Assembly: GCA_963678705.1 (NCBI GenBank)
Contig: OY783204.1
Coordinates: forward strand, 15,200,759 to 15,264,758
From: Panorpa germanica
Lineage: Eukaryota; Arthropoda; Insecta; Mecoptera; Panorpidae
Direction of reading: 5' to 3'
DNA: 64,000 nucleotides
Both the position numbers and the translations under genes were made by a program. The notes below the pieces were generated by a model that saw only the letters and a list, made by a program, of their open reading frames with translations, searched no databases and was not told the origin of the DNA. Shown one piece after another: positions 11,041 through 23,724 of the stretch. The first letter of the stretch is position 1. Every line of letters starts with the position of its first letter.

Positions 11041-13485
11041 TAAAATAAAATTCTCTTCTTTTCTATATGTTGAGGATAAATCGGTCAAATATCTTTCTGT
11101 GAAGTGAAGTTTATAGAAGTTAGTAAACGCATTTTAAATAAAACTACAAAATCTATTTTCTACAATATACAGTCCACTACAAATCAACATTTCATTGCTT
11201 CGATCCGAATTACACCATTTTCGGTCGCTTCAAGACGGATTTTATAACAGTTGCAATTAATTTTGCAATGTGTCTTTTTGCAGATAATAATATTATCTAC
11301 AACTTTTATTAATTAGTTTTTCTTGTAATTCTTACAATTTAAAAGTTCTAAGTAAGAATAAATGTTAAATTAATTGATGTTTTGCTTATAACGTATTTCT
11401 TTGTTATGTTCACATACCTTATTGTAAGGATTACTAAGTAATTCTACTTAGTATTTCTGCTAAGGTTTATAGATTTGCATTGCATTCTTATTTTTAAGAT
11501 GGCGACTAAATCAGGGCGCCTGTCTTATCCAAAATTCAAATATAGATCCAGGTTCGACCTTTTTTTATGATGAAACAAAAATAATCCTGCCTATCCCAAT
11601 ATGCACTGTTTGTCTCTTTTGAGCGGCAGATTTGTCCGACTTTGTGTCAAATTAAACGAAATATTCGTTCTTATTCAAATTAGAATTATTATTACCATCA
11701 AATAAAATCTATTGCCTACTCAACTGCACTAACTCGACAACACATAACAAACGTATATAATTAGCAATCAATTTATTATACAATAATTAATTATAAGATT
11801 TAGACAGTTGGATTCTTGTGTTTTGTATTCAATCATGTCGTACAAAGTTGCTGTATTAATGTAACGAGTATAAAATGTTTTCAGTGAACTGAACTGTTGA
11901 AAAGTTCTCTTTATAACAAATTCGCGTATGATGAATGATGTCGGTCTGTGATGTTTCATAACCGACATTTCTAACTGCCAACATATGGTTCTGGTTCGGT
12001 TTGGTTCGTTTTGGTTTCGTACTTCAATGTAACACACTCCAGTGGTTCGTGTTTTCGTAAGTTTGGTCAATCAGAATGCTTTTTACATGCTTTGTTTCAC
12101 ACACATGTTTTTGATAGATGTGTTGATAATTTTCGAAGGTTATATATTTTATGATTAATTAAATATTATATCGGTGGAAGAATTGTTATAAATTACTTGT
12201 TTTTCGTCCTGCTGCAAACCAAAGTCATGGATATTTATTTTTTAACATTTTATATTTTAAATTTGTTCAAATCTTTAATAGGATTATGTTCGCTACACGT
12301 AAATTGATAAACTGTTTAATTACATTTTAAATCATAATTGGCTTTAACCCATTAAACGCCGCTCCTAAACGTGTTGCCTATACGAGTATATACATAAAAT
12401 ACGATATTAAGGATCGTCCATTGACATCTTTTTAATTTACACTATTTTAAGTTTAGTTTTAAAGCTTGTCACTGTAGTTCGAAAGGTTTCTTCCTCTAAG
12501 TCTTCCAGTTAACGTTTGGTTATATAACAGTTGGTTTCCTCAGTCATTCGGTTGGTTAGTTACCTCGTTATTCGAATGACAGTGCAGTCATCCGCTTGGA
12601 AGCATATCTTTTTATTTTTTCGGCGCGGTCTCTATCTGGAGATCCCTGTGGAGGGTTGCAATTTTGAATACATTTTTTTTCAGAGCGTCTTATAGCTAAA
12701 GCAAGAAAAATATCTTTCAAGCATCGCCGATTACCTGTTATGTAGACACAGACTTTTAGATTTTTCGAAAATTGACATAATATGTATGAATCAGAAACAT
12801 GTAATACTCTTACAAATACCTGATATTTAAAAATATATATGCCCAGACCATGGTAGACCTGTAAATTAATGTCTGAATAATGTAATATCTCAAGCAATAG
12901 AAAAGTTTTTTTAGTTTAAATTTCTCTACAAATACGTCGTCTATTTTGTTTTAATATCTATTATATTTTTTAAATGAAAATTTATAAATAGGCAAACAAA
13001 TTCTATCACTATTTTCATAGATTACAAGTAATAGCAAATTTTCTGCAGGCATTCTCTGGATTTGTTGCTGTTCGAAAAATCGAACAGGTTAATACAAACT
13101 CTTACATTCATGGATCTTTTTCTAAAAATTAAATGTTCACATTCTTGTCTGAAAATTGTCTTGTAGGGCTTGCTACCTTGCTGCAAGGTAATTCCACCGA
13201 TCATTTTGTACCACTCACGTAGGATTTGTAAAACTTTGTGTGAAGTATAAAGTATTTATAAATCGCTCTCATTAAGTTAAGTTTATTTATTCACGCCTTA
13301 TAATATCCAAGTCATTAGACAACTGAAAAGGTATAAATTAATAGGGTGCTTTAAGTCTTCAATAAAAACCATTAATTACTTGATAATGCTTCATTACGTT
13401 GAAATAATACCTCCCTCCAGGTTAATACTAAGGTCGCAGAGTTCCTAAAGGGCTTAATGATTTAATAAATCATCTTGTGCAAGCA
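11041..13485. other. AT-rich spacer, no gene seen
   Basis: About 2.4 kb with only short frames lacking known domains (for example minus strand 11768-12070 and 12568-12897). TTAACCCATTAAACGCCGC near 12347 resembles one piggyBac-like end but has no partner. Confidence 0.45.
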
Positions 13486-13614
13486 ACTAGAAACAGACAT
13501 AAATTCAAAACAATCAACCAAGCAACCCAGTATCCAGTAGAAATATTTCATTTGATGATTTATTTTGAATCATTGGACTGTGTTCACACTTATACTTAAT
13601 TACTCGTGTGGAAG
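13486..13614 (+). repeat. 129-bp direct repeat, copy 1
   Basis: This block is repeated at 14097-14225 in the same orientation with about six differences and no gaps (roughly 95% identity). It starts ACTAGAAACAGA and ends ACTCGTGTGGAAG in both. It lacks TG...CA ends and flanking duplications, so it does not look like an LTR; a local duplication or two insertions of one unrecognised repeat are the alternatives. Confidence 0.85.
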
Positions 13615-14096
13615 ATGACTAGGACCCCTACAGTCAAGTTGCAGTAAAGGTCCGAAAAAATACTTTAAAGTAATGATTCATATTATATATTATCAGAAAT
13701 CTAATGGTATTTTTTATTATGCTAAAACAATGGGTATTGGTAAGTATGTACAGAAACTCGTTATTATTTGTTACGTAATTTGATAACAATATGAAAATTT
13801 CATTTCGTTATCGTTATTTTATGGTTATTTTTTTGATTATTAAAAATTTATTTTAAAATTACGTTAAATACCGTTATATTAAAAACTATAGGCGTTCTAT
13901 TCCGTAACGCTAAACTACAAAAGTGGAAAAGACACCGTTATATTATTAAATAATTATAATTTGAATTGTTATTTATAAGTTGTTTACGTTATTTTTCTCG
14001 CCTCTGATTCCAATCGTTTACACTTTCTAAGTCCACACGTTTGTGGTGTGCTTTGAGGTTATGTCAAAACTGATTGTTATATCAAAACAATATTAT

Positions 14097-14225
14097 ACTA
14101 GAAACAGAGATAAATTTAAAACAATCAACCAAGCAACACAGTATCCTGTAGAAATATTTCATTTAATGATTTATTTTGAATGATTGGACTGTGTTCACAC
14201 TTATACTTAATTACTCGTGTGGAAG
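14097..14225 (+). repeat. 129-bp direct repeat, copy 2
   Basis: Second copy of the 13486-13614 block, 482 bases downstream. The gap between them is AT-rich and contains no matching duplicated flank, so the duplication appears limited to the 129 bases. Confidence 0.85.
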
Positions 14226-14300
14226 TTATATTAAAAAATAAATATCACAAGTAAATTTGAAAATAACAAACGGAAAAGTGTATTCATTTTTAACGCATTA

Positions 14301-14521
14301 AGCCCCATTCCCAGTCACTTAGGTTTAACCTAAAATGTACGTTCAGCTTGTGAAATATAAAAAATAAAATAAATTATATTAAATTTTCATTAAATAAAGA
14401 TAGTAATAATTACAAAATAATGTATGTTCCTGACGCATGACGCATGATTTTACAAGTTCAATATTACATTTGAGGTTAAAACCTTAAATTAAAACTAAAA
14501 ACTGTGAGTGGGAATGAGGTT
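14301..14521. mobile_element. Short TIR element (MITE)
   Basis: The left end AGCCCCATTCCCAGTCAC is matched by the reversed right end AACCTCATTCCCACTCAC, giving a 221-bp element with imperfect 18-bp inverted repeats. The inner parts also pair (AGGTTTAACCT at the left, GAGGTTAAAACCTTAA at the right). There is no coding sequence. The target duplication is unclear, so no superfamily is assigned. Confidence 0.6.
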
Positions 14522-17500
14522 GTATTAGATATAATAAATAATATAAAATATATATTTTTTCTTTAACTATAATACTACAACTAAGAATAGATATATCTAG
14601 AGGCTTACATTTCTGGAATGACACGGTGTGGTAGATATTGCTCCAATGAACAATTCTACATGACTAGATAAAATAATTTAGTAAATAATACAACAATTTA
14701 AATTTGGTTCGTTGGTGCAACTTGCAGGTGCATTCTTACCATCAGTAATTTATGCGAGTTTCAGTTTAACTATATGTATCAGCTTAGAATGTAAATTTTG
14801 GATGCTTACCGTTCTGATTTGGAGGTGATCTTAGTTGAATGAGTATTACGTGAAATAGTTATACTTTAAAAAGAGATAGATAGAACCCTATCACGATGTT
14901 CGTAAAACAACTTTGCATAACCTTTGCATGACCTGACTTCTAAACGTGTGTGCTTGTTGTTGCTTTTCCATAAATATAAATCAAACAATAGTATACGATT
15001 TAAAATATGACATGTTAAAATATTAGGCTAATACAAATGTGTTCATTCAAATAAAAGAAAAGAAATAGGGAATGTGCGACTATGTTATAACATAGTTATA
15101 ATTAATATAACATATGCAGTGTATGTCTATTCATTCGCAAAACATCATTAGTAACAGAACTACGAGCTAAACTTCGACAACTAATAAAACATAACGTTAA
15201 GTAAACAATATTACAATAAATTATACATGAGTTTATCTTTATGTTGAGTGGGAGCCAATAAATTGTCATAAATATATAAGTCGACATACAAATTACAATA
15301 AAGTCACATTTATAATTATAGTGAAATTTAATTTCACTAGAACATCCAATTCTAATGTGAATAATTGTTCATTCAATTTATTCAAACGTATTTCTTTAGC
15401 ACACTTCTATCAAACGTAAAGAGCCGATGCTGTATAAAGTCACCTCTGACCTTTTCATATACCATACTGACAAATCAATCACATTGTATTATTTAAACCT
15501 CACTGATTAAATGGACGTCTAGTTAATGTGGAAAAACACGGGTTTCGAGTTTGAATAATTTACATATCGTACTTGTATTACCAGCGTTGATGACGAAAGA
15601 GAATACGAAAAGGTTAAGGAGTTCTAAATATAGGGACGTACGTATTGCAAAAGATAACGCACGAGCTTTTTTAACTAAAGTTTTATTTCAAGATATGGGT
15701 GTAGATTCTGTACTTTGATTATTCATTGATTGATTTTTAATTGAGTATTGCATCTGAAAGTAATATTAACAGTGAGGAAATGGTTTCGTTGCACATGCAG
15801 GCAGTGGTGGCCTTAGCCATTGCGAGGCCCCGGGGTGGCAGATCTTTGCGAGACCCTTGTTGTTTGTGTAATTTATATTAAGATAGTAAGTATTTTTGAT
15901 GATGATTGACGAGAAATGCAAAAGTTATAAATAAATAAAGGTAGAGTTTTAAAATTTTATATTGGAAGATTTATAAAAGTTAAGAAGCACAAAGACGACA
16001 AATATTAACGATGATAAATTAAGGTACATGAATATTTTAAAAGATATACGCACGGTTTTAAATGGATTTTCTAAAGAAGCCGGAATAGCATATATGTGTA
16101 GTGTTTTTGTATAATTGTGTTGCGCTTTGTGCAATTTTTGATAGCAGCTCATAAAATTTTTATGGAAGCATTCGTAAATGATTTTTTCTTCTATACTCAT
16201 CGAATTCCAAACCCATATCATTCGTTTTGTCTTCTTTTTTTTTCGCCGCATTTCAGCACAGTTTGTTGCAAATAATAGGATGATTTTGTTGAGTTAATTT
16301 CGCAAAAAACTGTAAGTAATGAAACGATCTGTCGGTTCATTATAGGTTCCATAGATCTTTTATTCACTTATAGGAATAACATCGGATAGCGTAAACCTGT
16401 CTGTACATATGCTATTTCAAGAGCATGCTCCGATCCATACAAATACCATAGTTAAAAAAATACACACATTAAAAAGATAAATTAACGAGCTACTAAATAG
16501 CACGAGCTACATAACGAGCACGAGCTACATAACGAGCACGTACTACATACACACACATGGTAGTAGGTAGAATTTTCTCGAGAATAACATGATTTCGTGC
16601 TAGCTACTAGCACGTTATACCTTAAATTCATCAATTTTGAACATAGAACAAGCGTGACATGAGCATGTGTATTAAGTATAATGCTTCTTAAGTGAAGATA
16701 TTAATCAATTATATAAATTGCTTCTGAAATTGAAGCATGTATAAACCTGTCAAGAGCATGCTATTTTCTGCTATGCTATCTGTATGGTAAAAACATATTT
16801 GTTATAATTCGTTTACAGAAGGGGCGTTTTTTATGTATCACAAACATAAATATTGATTAGAGAACACTAATATCAAAATTGAACCGATAGTGAATTATAA
16901 TTAGGATCAGTTATTATTTGACTAATTAGTACATCACAATAACCGATGTAAATTAGATATATGTGTGTTGTACAATTAGCAATCCCTGGGGACTGATATA
17001 AAATTATTGGGACAACAACAGCTAAATTGACAGTACAGGAAATGGACTAGTTATTTGACATGCAAAACCATTGATTTACAGTGATAGCCATTTCTAGTTG
17101 CCCAAATTATCAATGTGAATTAATGTTTGTATTGGTTGTTAAATGAAAGTAGAACTGTAAAACATGTTGCTTAATATACTTAACATACCATCTGATGATA
17201 TATATATCATCTAAATAAAATTAACATAATTATAAAAAAATAACGCTTGTATTAACGCTTAATATTAGTTCTTAAGTGTAACATATATTAAAATATCACA
17301 TAAGCTGATGTTAGAAAGATACATGGTATACGTATATAGAACAAACTTGTATTAACATCGATAATTTGGTAAAATTTATCATAATCATTAAACAATCTTT
17401 CATATTTTTGGAAAGACAAAAATCTTAAAACTAACAATTTAAACATTAACTTTATTATAATGTTGCAGATTTCTTGTATATTTGGTACTAAAATTTGTAT

Positions 17501-18892
17501 GGACAACATGTTTCTAAAATTCCCTATTTTGTATAAAGAAAAATTATTAAGACATTTGGTGTTCTCTGATATCCCCCTTCATATCCAGGAAACACGTAAC
17601 TTCGAAAAAAAAAAGTAGACTCTGAACTATTAATCCATAATAGAATATTTTCTACATATTTTACTATAGATTGTGAATATAATTCGTAATTTTGAAATTC
17701 AACAATTGAAGAAAGGAGCCTTGAGAAAATTGGGTGGCATTGTTGAAATGATTGATAAAGCTGAAATTTTGGATTGTGTTAGAATCCCAAATTCCAAATT
17801 TAGTACCAAATTCATGAAAAAGGATTCAACTTTAATTCGGGAGCGGTTTTGGCAATGAGTAAAAGTTGTTCCAGAAAGTTGACATTAGTATATGATTGGT
17901 ACGTAATATAGAAATTAAATAAGAAAATTCTAAATTCTGAAAAGAAAACTGTGGTTTAATTTTCTTCAACCTGTGTGACCTGAAAGCCATTACTTTTTTT
18001 AACTTTTTTTTGGTTTATTTCAAATTTTGCTTCATTAGATGGTTCTATAGCTTTAGTAGTTATTATTTTTCTTAAAGAGGACACTATATGGAACGAATTT
18101 CTCCTTTACAACTTTTCTCTAAATTCAATAACAAACGCACTCTAGCGCAAAGAAATTAATACATTTTTTCCAAGTTGCCGAAAAAAACACAAAACTCAAT
18201 TTTCTACAACTATTACTTATACAGTGTCGGAGTTATAATATATTGAGGGTGCAAACTGGGATTTTATTGACCAAAAAAGCTCCCCGTTTGATATCCACTC
18301 CGGATGGCAGTCATTTCAATTTTTCTTGATGCGATTGTATAAATCTGGGTATTGAAGCAAACATATCATATACATATTTTATTTTAAACCATACAAAATC
18401 CTTACAACTATATATTATACCATACAATCTTTTAATACCTAAAAGACGTCAGCTCAGTTTAACGTTCCACCCTAGTTCTTATTCATATTCTCTGGTTTTG
18501 GTCAACACAATATCTGTCTATTTTAAATATTGGATTGCTATTTCAAAAGTAAATATGTGCGTAACTCCGTTCCCTCTTTATTCCTCTGTCTCCTTGTCAG
18601 CAGCACTTGTCCACTGCTTATTTTTCATATAAAATATAAAGCAGCAATGTCCAGTATCCGATTTTACGTTTAACATTTAAAATATATTATATTTATATTT
18701 GGATTTCGAATTCATAAATAGATGTTTACATTATGAAGAGTTTGCTTTTTATCTAGATGTACATACGTCCTATACAAATTTGTCGAATCCGGTTGACATA
18801 GTTTATTTCTTTATAAATGTTGCGGAAATGTAATAGTTAGAACAAGTGCTATTATGTACTCTTAAAAATTACCTAATACAACATAATTACGA
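14522..18892. other. AT-rich spacer, mostly featureless
   Basis: About 4.4 kb without a recognised gene. It holds a small tandem patch near 16500 (listed separately), and at 15788 CAGTGGTGGCCTTAGCC with a GC-rich follow-on that resembles a hAT-type end without a partner. Open frames at 15949-16251 (minus) and 17673-17858 (plus) have no recognised domain. Confidence 0.45.
16494..16610. repeat. Small tandem and palindromic patch
   Basis: An 18-base unit CACGAGCTACATAACGAG is repeated about 2.2 times from 16501. The nearby GTGCTAGCTACTAGCACG at 16597 is near-palindromic and echoes the same words inverted. It could be the core of a foldback element, but clean outer ends were not found. Confidence 0.45.
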
Positions 18893-19062
18893 CGACATAT
18901 AATGTCATATTGCTGTCTTTGAGTTCGATTACCGGACCAGTGTTATATTTACCTGTAATTCACGTAGGTTACGTTATCATATAATCTGTCAACATAGTAG
19001 GAGGTTGTCAATGATAGGACTTAGCATCGGATGAAGGCCGACGTTAAATAAAGTATATTACT
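18893..19062 (+). mobile_element. tRNA-headed SINE, 5' shortened
   Basis: A B-box-like GAGTTCGATTACC lies near 18920, and the family body follows: GTCAACATAGTAGGAGGTTG, AATGATAGGACTTAGCATCG and GGCCGACGTTAAATAAAG. The A-box end is not clear. It is oriented like the next SINE about 800 bases downstream. Confidence 0.65.
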
Positions 19063-19532
19063 AAAAAAACATAAATACTATATTCACATTACTTATACTC
19101 ATTGTATTAATTTTAGGTTAGGTCTTAAGAAATTGAGTGCTGGATTTGTTTGATACTCTAGTGCGGAGTTGTGGACTATACTTAAACGAAATAGTATACG
19201 ATATATATCATGATAACATATCATTGAATTATTGCCCGCTAAACACAAAACATTATCGTTATCCTATGCTTGGTACAGATAGGTGCGACATAAACATGCG
19301 ACACTAATAAAACCCTTAGTTTTATTAGCATAACCCAATATTTTTGCTATTTTTTAAAATTCTGGGTGGTATTTTTATGAAACAAATTTGTTTCAACGGC
19401 TTATCAGTCTATATCAAAGAGAACTTGAATATGGTCCCGAAAAATAGGGTCGACTACCTTCTCAGTCTTTACTAGAATTTCATTGTGGTTAGACGTGAGT
19501 TGTTTTTAGAAAATAAATAAAAATATTTTAAA
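19063..19532. other. Spacer upstream of the MADF-like ORF
   Basis: No promoter or upstream exon can be identified. TAAAACCCTTAGTTTTATTA at 19309 forms a small inverted repeat but no element ends were delimited. Confidence 0.4.
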
Positions 19533-19847
19533 ATGGAGTTTAAATGGATAAATGAAATTTGTATAAATTTGATTGAAAATTATAGACAATATCCACGTCT
19601 TTGGAATGCCAAAGATATGAAATATAAAAACCGTGAAAGTAAACACGACGCTTTTGCGAATTGTCTCAAACGGAAAATGCAGCTATTGAACAAACCAATA
19701 AAAATACAAGAACTTCAGAAAAGGAAAATGCGGAAAGGCAAATATGACCAACCTGAATTTAATTTTAATTATCCATTTAGTGCTCCTGCACATTACATTT
19801 CACAACCCACTTATTTAAATATGCCTGGCACATCTTTTAATAACTAA
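19533..19847 (+). CDS. Small MADF-like (Myb/SANT-related) ORF
   Basis: The 104-residue frame begins MEFKWINEICINLIENYRQY and continues PRLWNAKDMKYKNRESKHDA. This has the pattern of a MADF domain start: W near the N-terminus, a short helix, YxxxPxLWN and YKNRxxxxxAF. MADF domains bind DNA in insect regulators and in accessory proteins of some DNA transposons. The second half of the domain is missing; the frame passes instead into a basic ELQKRKMRKGK segment and a proline/aromatic tail (FNYPFSAPAHYISQP). That looks like an internal in-frame loss, or a gene whose introns are unresolved. The ATG at 19533 is the first in frame. There is no nearby host gene, and a SINE starts 13 bases after the stop. 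A transposon-derived or pseudogenised origin is as likely as a host gene. Confidence 0.45.
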   Translation: MEFKWINEICINLIENYRQYPRLWNAKDMKYKNRESKHDAFANCLKRKMQLLNKPIKIQELQKRKMRKGKYDQPEFNFNYPFSAPAHYISQPTYLNMPGTSFNN

Positions 19848-19860
19848 TGTCAAAATATAA

Positions 19861-20090
19861 CGGCACAGTAGGCGAGAGTATTGATGCTTGACTCTGACTA
19901 CTATGTCCTCGGGTTCGATCCCCGGGCGAAATATTATCTGGGTTTTGGTTATAATTTCTGAGTGGTGACCGGGTGTGAAAGAATAGTCCCAATGTTGCTC
20001 ATGCATGTCGTAAGAGGCGACTAAAATGGGTACCCAGTGCCTGGGGGTATAGCCGGGCACCCTGCCCGGCAATTGACTGAAGCAACCTAG
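19861..20090 (+). mobile_element. tRNA-headed SINE with a different body
   Basis: The head is the best preserved in the window: GGCACAGTAGGCGAGAG (A box) and CCTCGGGTTCGATCCCCGGG (B box). The body differs from the other copies: after a short shared TATTATCTGGGTTTGGTT-like part it has CATGTCGTAAGAGGCGACTA, a motif common in insect SINEs, and a GC-rich stem GGTATAGCCGGGCACCCTGC. It inserted just after the MADF-like ORF. Confidence 0.75.
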
Positions 20091-22012
20091 TAATATTTAA
20101 TCTAAAAAGGTTTTATTTTACTACTAAGCAGAATGTCTCAAAAGTAGCACGTCTACTGACACCTAAGGTAGACCTGCCTCAGGCGCTCGAATAAGCCTAA
20201 TATGGACCTTAGTAAAAGTCGCACGGTTTTCGAAATATCGTCAGTTTAAAGTTCTTTTTTAAACTCTCCATTTTCCATATTGTCAGTGCCAGCGTTTTCT
20301 TGAATAGCTCTCTACTTTAATTTCTTTATTTCTATGCTATCGTCAATAGTTACTTAAGACGACACAAGCATTATTTTGTCGATGACTTATGTAAAATAAA
20401 AAAAATTATTGGTTTAATCTTGACATAAATCATTAGCAAAAACATTAACATTGTCTTTGACCAGCTGCCGTAAAAAAAATTCTAGACACGAAATGAGCAA
20501 ATTACTTTAAAAACTTGCTTATGTTAAGCCGATTCAGGAATGGTATAATAATGTATCTTACTGACATAAAAATGAAAATCCAGTTACCTTTTCTAAACAA
20601 AAATCAAACTCAAAACTAATTACTAAACAAAAGAAAACGTTATTGTTAAGTAAAACGGAAGAGTCTTTTAATGATGATGTTCAAATGTTTTGAGAAAGGT
20701 TAACAGATAATTAAAAACATGTTTATCTTTAAGTGATTTATTAAAAACAAACTTAAACATAGCCTACATTAAATGCTCAAATTGTCTCTGTCGAACACTT
20801 ATGCACAAGTGACATCTTCTGATGAAATTTCGTCAAACGCGTTGAATTTTACTTATTACCCAAACTTATTTATTGAATCTAACACAAGTTCCATTCTATC
20901 CTGTGTAAAATAATTACAGGTTGTCAGTTTATTCTCACGGTTGCTTTTATTACTATCATGTCACGTTTGTATTAGTTTATATTTAATTAACTTGGTCAAT
21001 TTACAAGCTATCAACTTATGACATTAAGTAATTTTAACGACAATGGATTATTGTTTTGCGAGTGGACACCTCTATATATGTTATAAACTATTTATTTCAT
21101 TTAAAAAATATTTCAGTAAAAGTTGTGGAATATTAAAAATCCTTTTAAATGGTATATGATGTTTATTCTCCATAACGGGTTTAAGAGTTCATTTTTGTAA
21201 AATTGAAGGCATATTCTCTCGCTGTTATATTCATTACTAATTTTCGGTGAAGTGCTCTACTTTAAAGTGCTACTTATCATCTATCGGAAATACAGAGTGT
21301 TGTAGACTCTATTAGATTGATAATTCATAATTATTTTTATTTTAGGACTCGCTGGTAAGAATTTATTAGAAAAAAGAAATATCTTTTGTAGCCATTTTTT
21401 CAAGATGGAGGTTAAAATCATGAAAATTGAGGTTGGTAAACAAAATAATAATTTGTAACAATAGTTTAATTTCCAAGTTTTCCGTCAAATTTGCGCATTC
21501 AGTCCCAATAGGTAAGACACATTGACACAAATTATTTAATCTTAATATTTTTCATATTAATCTTATTATAATAGTATTTATAAGTGAAGGGTAAACTGGT
21601 GATGTTTACACTGTTAAACATTTAAGCTTACACTGTTAAGCATTGAAAGTTAATTTGCTAAAGGGCGGGTACTGTAAATAATATAATAACGTTTCTATTG
21701 AAAATATTGGAAAACAAAAACAATAATATTGTAATTTACAGCGCAAAAAAGGAGTCGTTACCCTAAGAAGCTAAGAACAAAAAAAAAACAATGATAAATA
21801 AAATTAGTGCAATAATTAGGTAGTTGAAGATAATATAACTCTTAACTGATAAACTTAATAAATGAAATTTAAATAAAATTCAGGCGAACATGACCTTGAC
21901 GTTAAAATCGTCTCAAATTCTAAATTATGAAAAAAATAAATAAGAAAAAAAAAGATATTAGTTTAACCCATAATTCGATTATATGACAGCATTAGTATAG
22001 ATATATGGTAGG
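20091..22012. other. AT-rich spacer, no gene seen
   Basis: No supported gene. At about 21344-21358, TTTTATTTTAG, GACTCGCTG and GTAAGA form an acceptor, nine bases and a donor, which could be a micro-exon but may be chance. Confidence 0.45.
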
Positions 22013-22225
22013 AAATGGTTGTCAACGAATATGCAGGAACTACTCATAAAGCCGAGGTGGCCTGTGTGTTTAGTGATAGCCAGGATGTCGATTATGGCAG
22101 AATTAAAAGTATATCCTATACTTTTGTATGTAATAATAAATAAAATATAAATATTTAGTTTATGAAATGTATTAATAATGGCAAAAAAAAGACCGTGGTT
22201 CTAGGAAGCCCATTAAATTATCAAT
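22013..22225 (+). mobile_element. LINE 3' end fragment
   Basis: The + strand encodes KPRWPVCLVIARMSIMAELK followed by a short tail and a stop. This matches the C-terminal end of the LINE remnant at 38420-38745 (YPRWPVCLVINRIWNVAGLK). Both then share an A-rich 3' region ending AAAAAAAGACCGTGGTYCTA and GGAAGCCC/AGAAGCCC. It is a 5'-truncated copy with only the last 20-30 codons and the 3' untranslated end. Confidence 0.7.
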
Positions 22226-22978
22226 AAAAGAAAATGTAATTAGTAAAATTATTTATATTTTAAAGTTAGCTTCTTTAAAAAAATATAATTCTCTTGAATA
22301 ATTAATCTAAACAAAAATTTAAACTGTAGAAAAAGACCAACTTTTTATTGCAAAAGCAAGTGACAGTAAAATATAGGTCGAAACTGTTACAGACTTACAG
22401 ACTCGAAGTGTAAAGAAGAGGCTGAATTGAATCGGTAAAGAAAAAGATCAGGCACAGAGGGGTAGAAATGTAATGGTTTTATGTGAGAGATAGGAATTAG
22501 CTTTTAGTAATCTAGCAAGCATGAAATTTGCACTCCAAGATAATTTTCAACCTGCAGACTTACATGTTATATTATCTTTTAATTTTAAAGTGACTGACTC
22601 TCAAGATGATTTTTGATATATATTCTTCTATTAAATAGGAATTTGAAACTATATTCTATAAAAGTAATAACTCTCGTACTTTCATGTATTATTCAATTTC
22701 ATTTATATTTCAACCATTTCGTTCATTCTTTAAGTTCCATATAATCTAATCGCAGTAGAGTGTATTTTGAAATTACAAGTCTTCCTTTAGGTTTCATCAT
22801 TGCTCAAGTCTTGAACTCGACGAAATACTTTCAACATCATCTAATTTATGAAATACATTTACGATAGAAGGAACTTTTTATATTATTATTTTATTCATAT
22901 GCAAATGTTGAATACTTATATGAAAGATACAGGGTAAATATATTTGACATTTTTATAGCACTTTTCCTTTTACTAAAT

Positions 22979-23006
22979 TTATATATATAAATGTATATAT
23001 ATATAC

Positions 23007-23072
<66 letters not shown>
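22979..23072. repeat. (TA)n microsatellite
   Basis: About 94 bases of TA repeats with a few interruptions near the left end. It produces spurious open frames on both strands. Confidence 0.9.
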
Positions 23073-23074
<2 letters not shown>

Positions 23075-23097
23075 GGATCACCTAATTTTAACATTAA

Positions 23098-23179
23098 CCC
23101 ATTTCGACCGACCGTTCCATATGTGACACACCCCTTATGGGTCTTAAAATTACGATCACGATCTTCCGGTCTAAATGGG
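23098..23179. mobile_element. Tiny piggyBac-like MITE
   Basis: CCCATTTCGACCG at the left is matched by CCCATTTAGACCG (reversed) at the right, with 12 of 13 bases identical. TTAA flanks both ends (23094-23097 and 23180-23183). A CCC...GGG element with TTAA duplication is the signature of piggyBac-type transposons. At 82 bp it has no coding capacity. It sits 25 bases from a (TA)n tract. Confidence 0.6.
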
Positions 23180-23724
23180 TTAAATCTACTTTATTTGCAA
23201 AAATCCATGCAGAGCTGTTCTTTCAGAATTATGGGCAATATTTGCAATTTTTTTTGGGAATCTAAAGTTTAAATAAAAGAAAAACATGATGACCTCTTTT
23301 TTATTATATTTAAACCTCTTCGGGCCCGAAGCCGAGTGGTACCCGCATTAGTTCTGAAAGTTTGTGAGCTAATATTACTGCAACGGATTGTATTTTACAT
23401 ATATGATTGTCATCTTTTTTTTTGATAATGGCTTAAATATTCTTTATTTCTTATTCTTTATTAATATAAACAAAATAAAATTGCAGAATTATTGGAGCAA
23501 CAACCTTGTATATTTAAAGCTTTGTATATTTCTTGTATAGGATTTGTATTGGTTTTTCAAACATGGAATGCAAGTGGGACGGTAAGATGAGGGGTGGGTC
23601 CAGATAACTTCCTTACTATAACATAATTACAAATAGAGTTAACTAAACTAACATGTTATACTTAAACTATAACTAATACTATTAAATTCTTCACTAAGTC
23701 TCTTCTGTATTTTTTTAATACCAT

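Noticed and set aside
13486-14225. Possible short LTR-type element (TRIM) formed by the two 129-bp repeats
   Set aside because: The repeats lack TG...CA ends, a target duplication and primer-binding or purine-tract signals.
16494-16610. CRISPR-like array
   Set aside because: Only about two short units with no spacers, in a eukaryotic context; it is a small tandem or foldback patch.
17673-17858. 61-codon frame with wording similar to the Helitron interior
   Set aside because: Only a short stretch resembles the Helitron copies and neither Helitron terminus is present nearby.
19861-19935. Functional tRNA gene
   Set aside because: Pol III boxes are present, but the cloverleaf stems do not pair properly and the sequence continues into a SINE body.
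21344-21358. Nine-base micro-exon between acceptor-like and donor-like motifs
   Set aside because: Signals this short arise often by chance in AT-rich DNA; no flanking exons support it.
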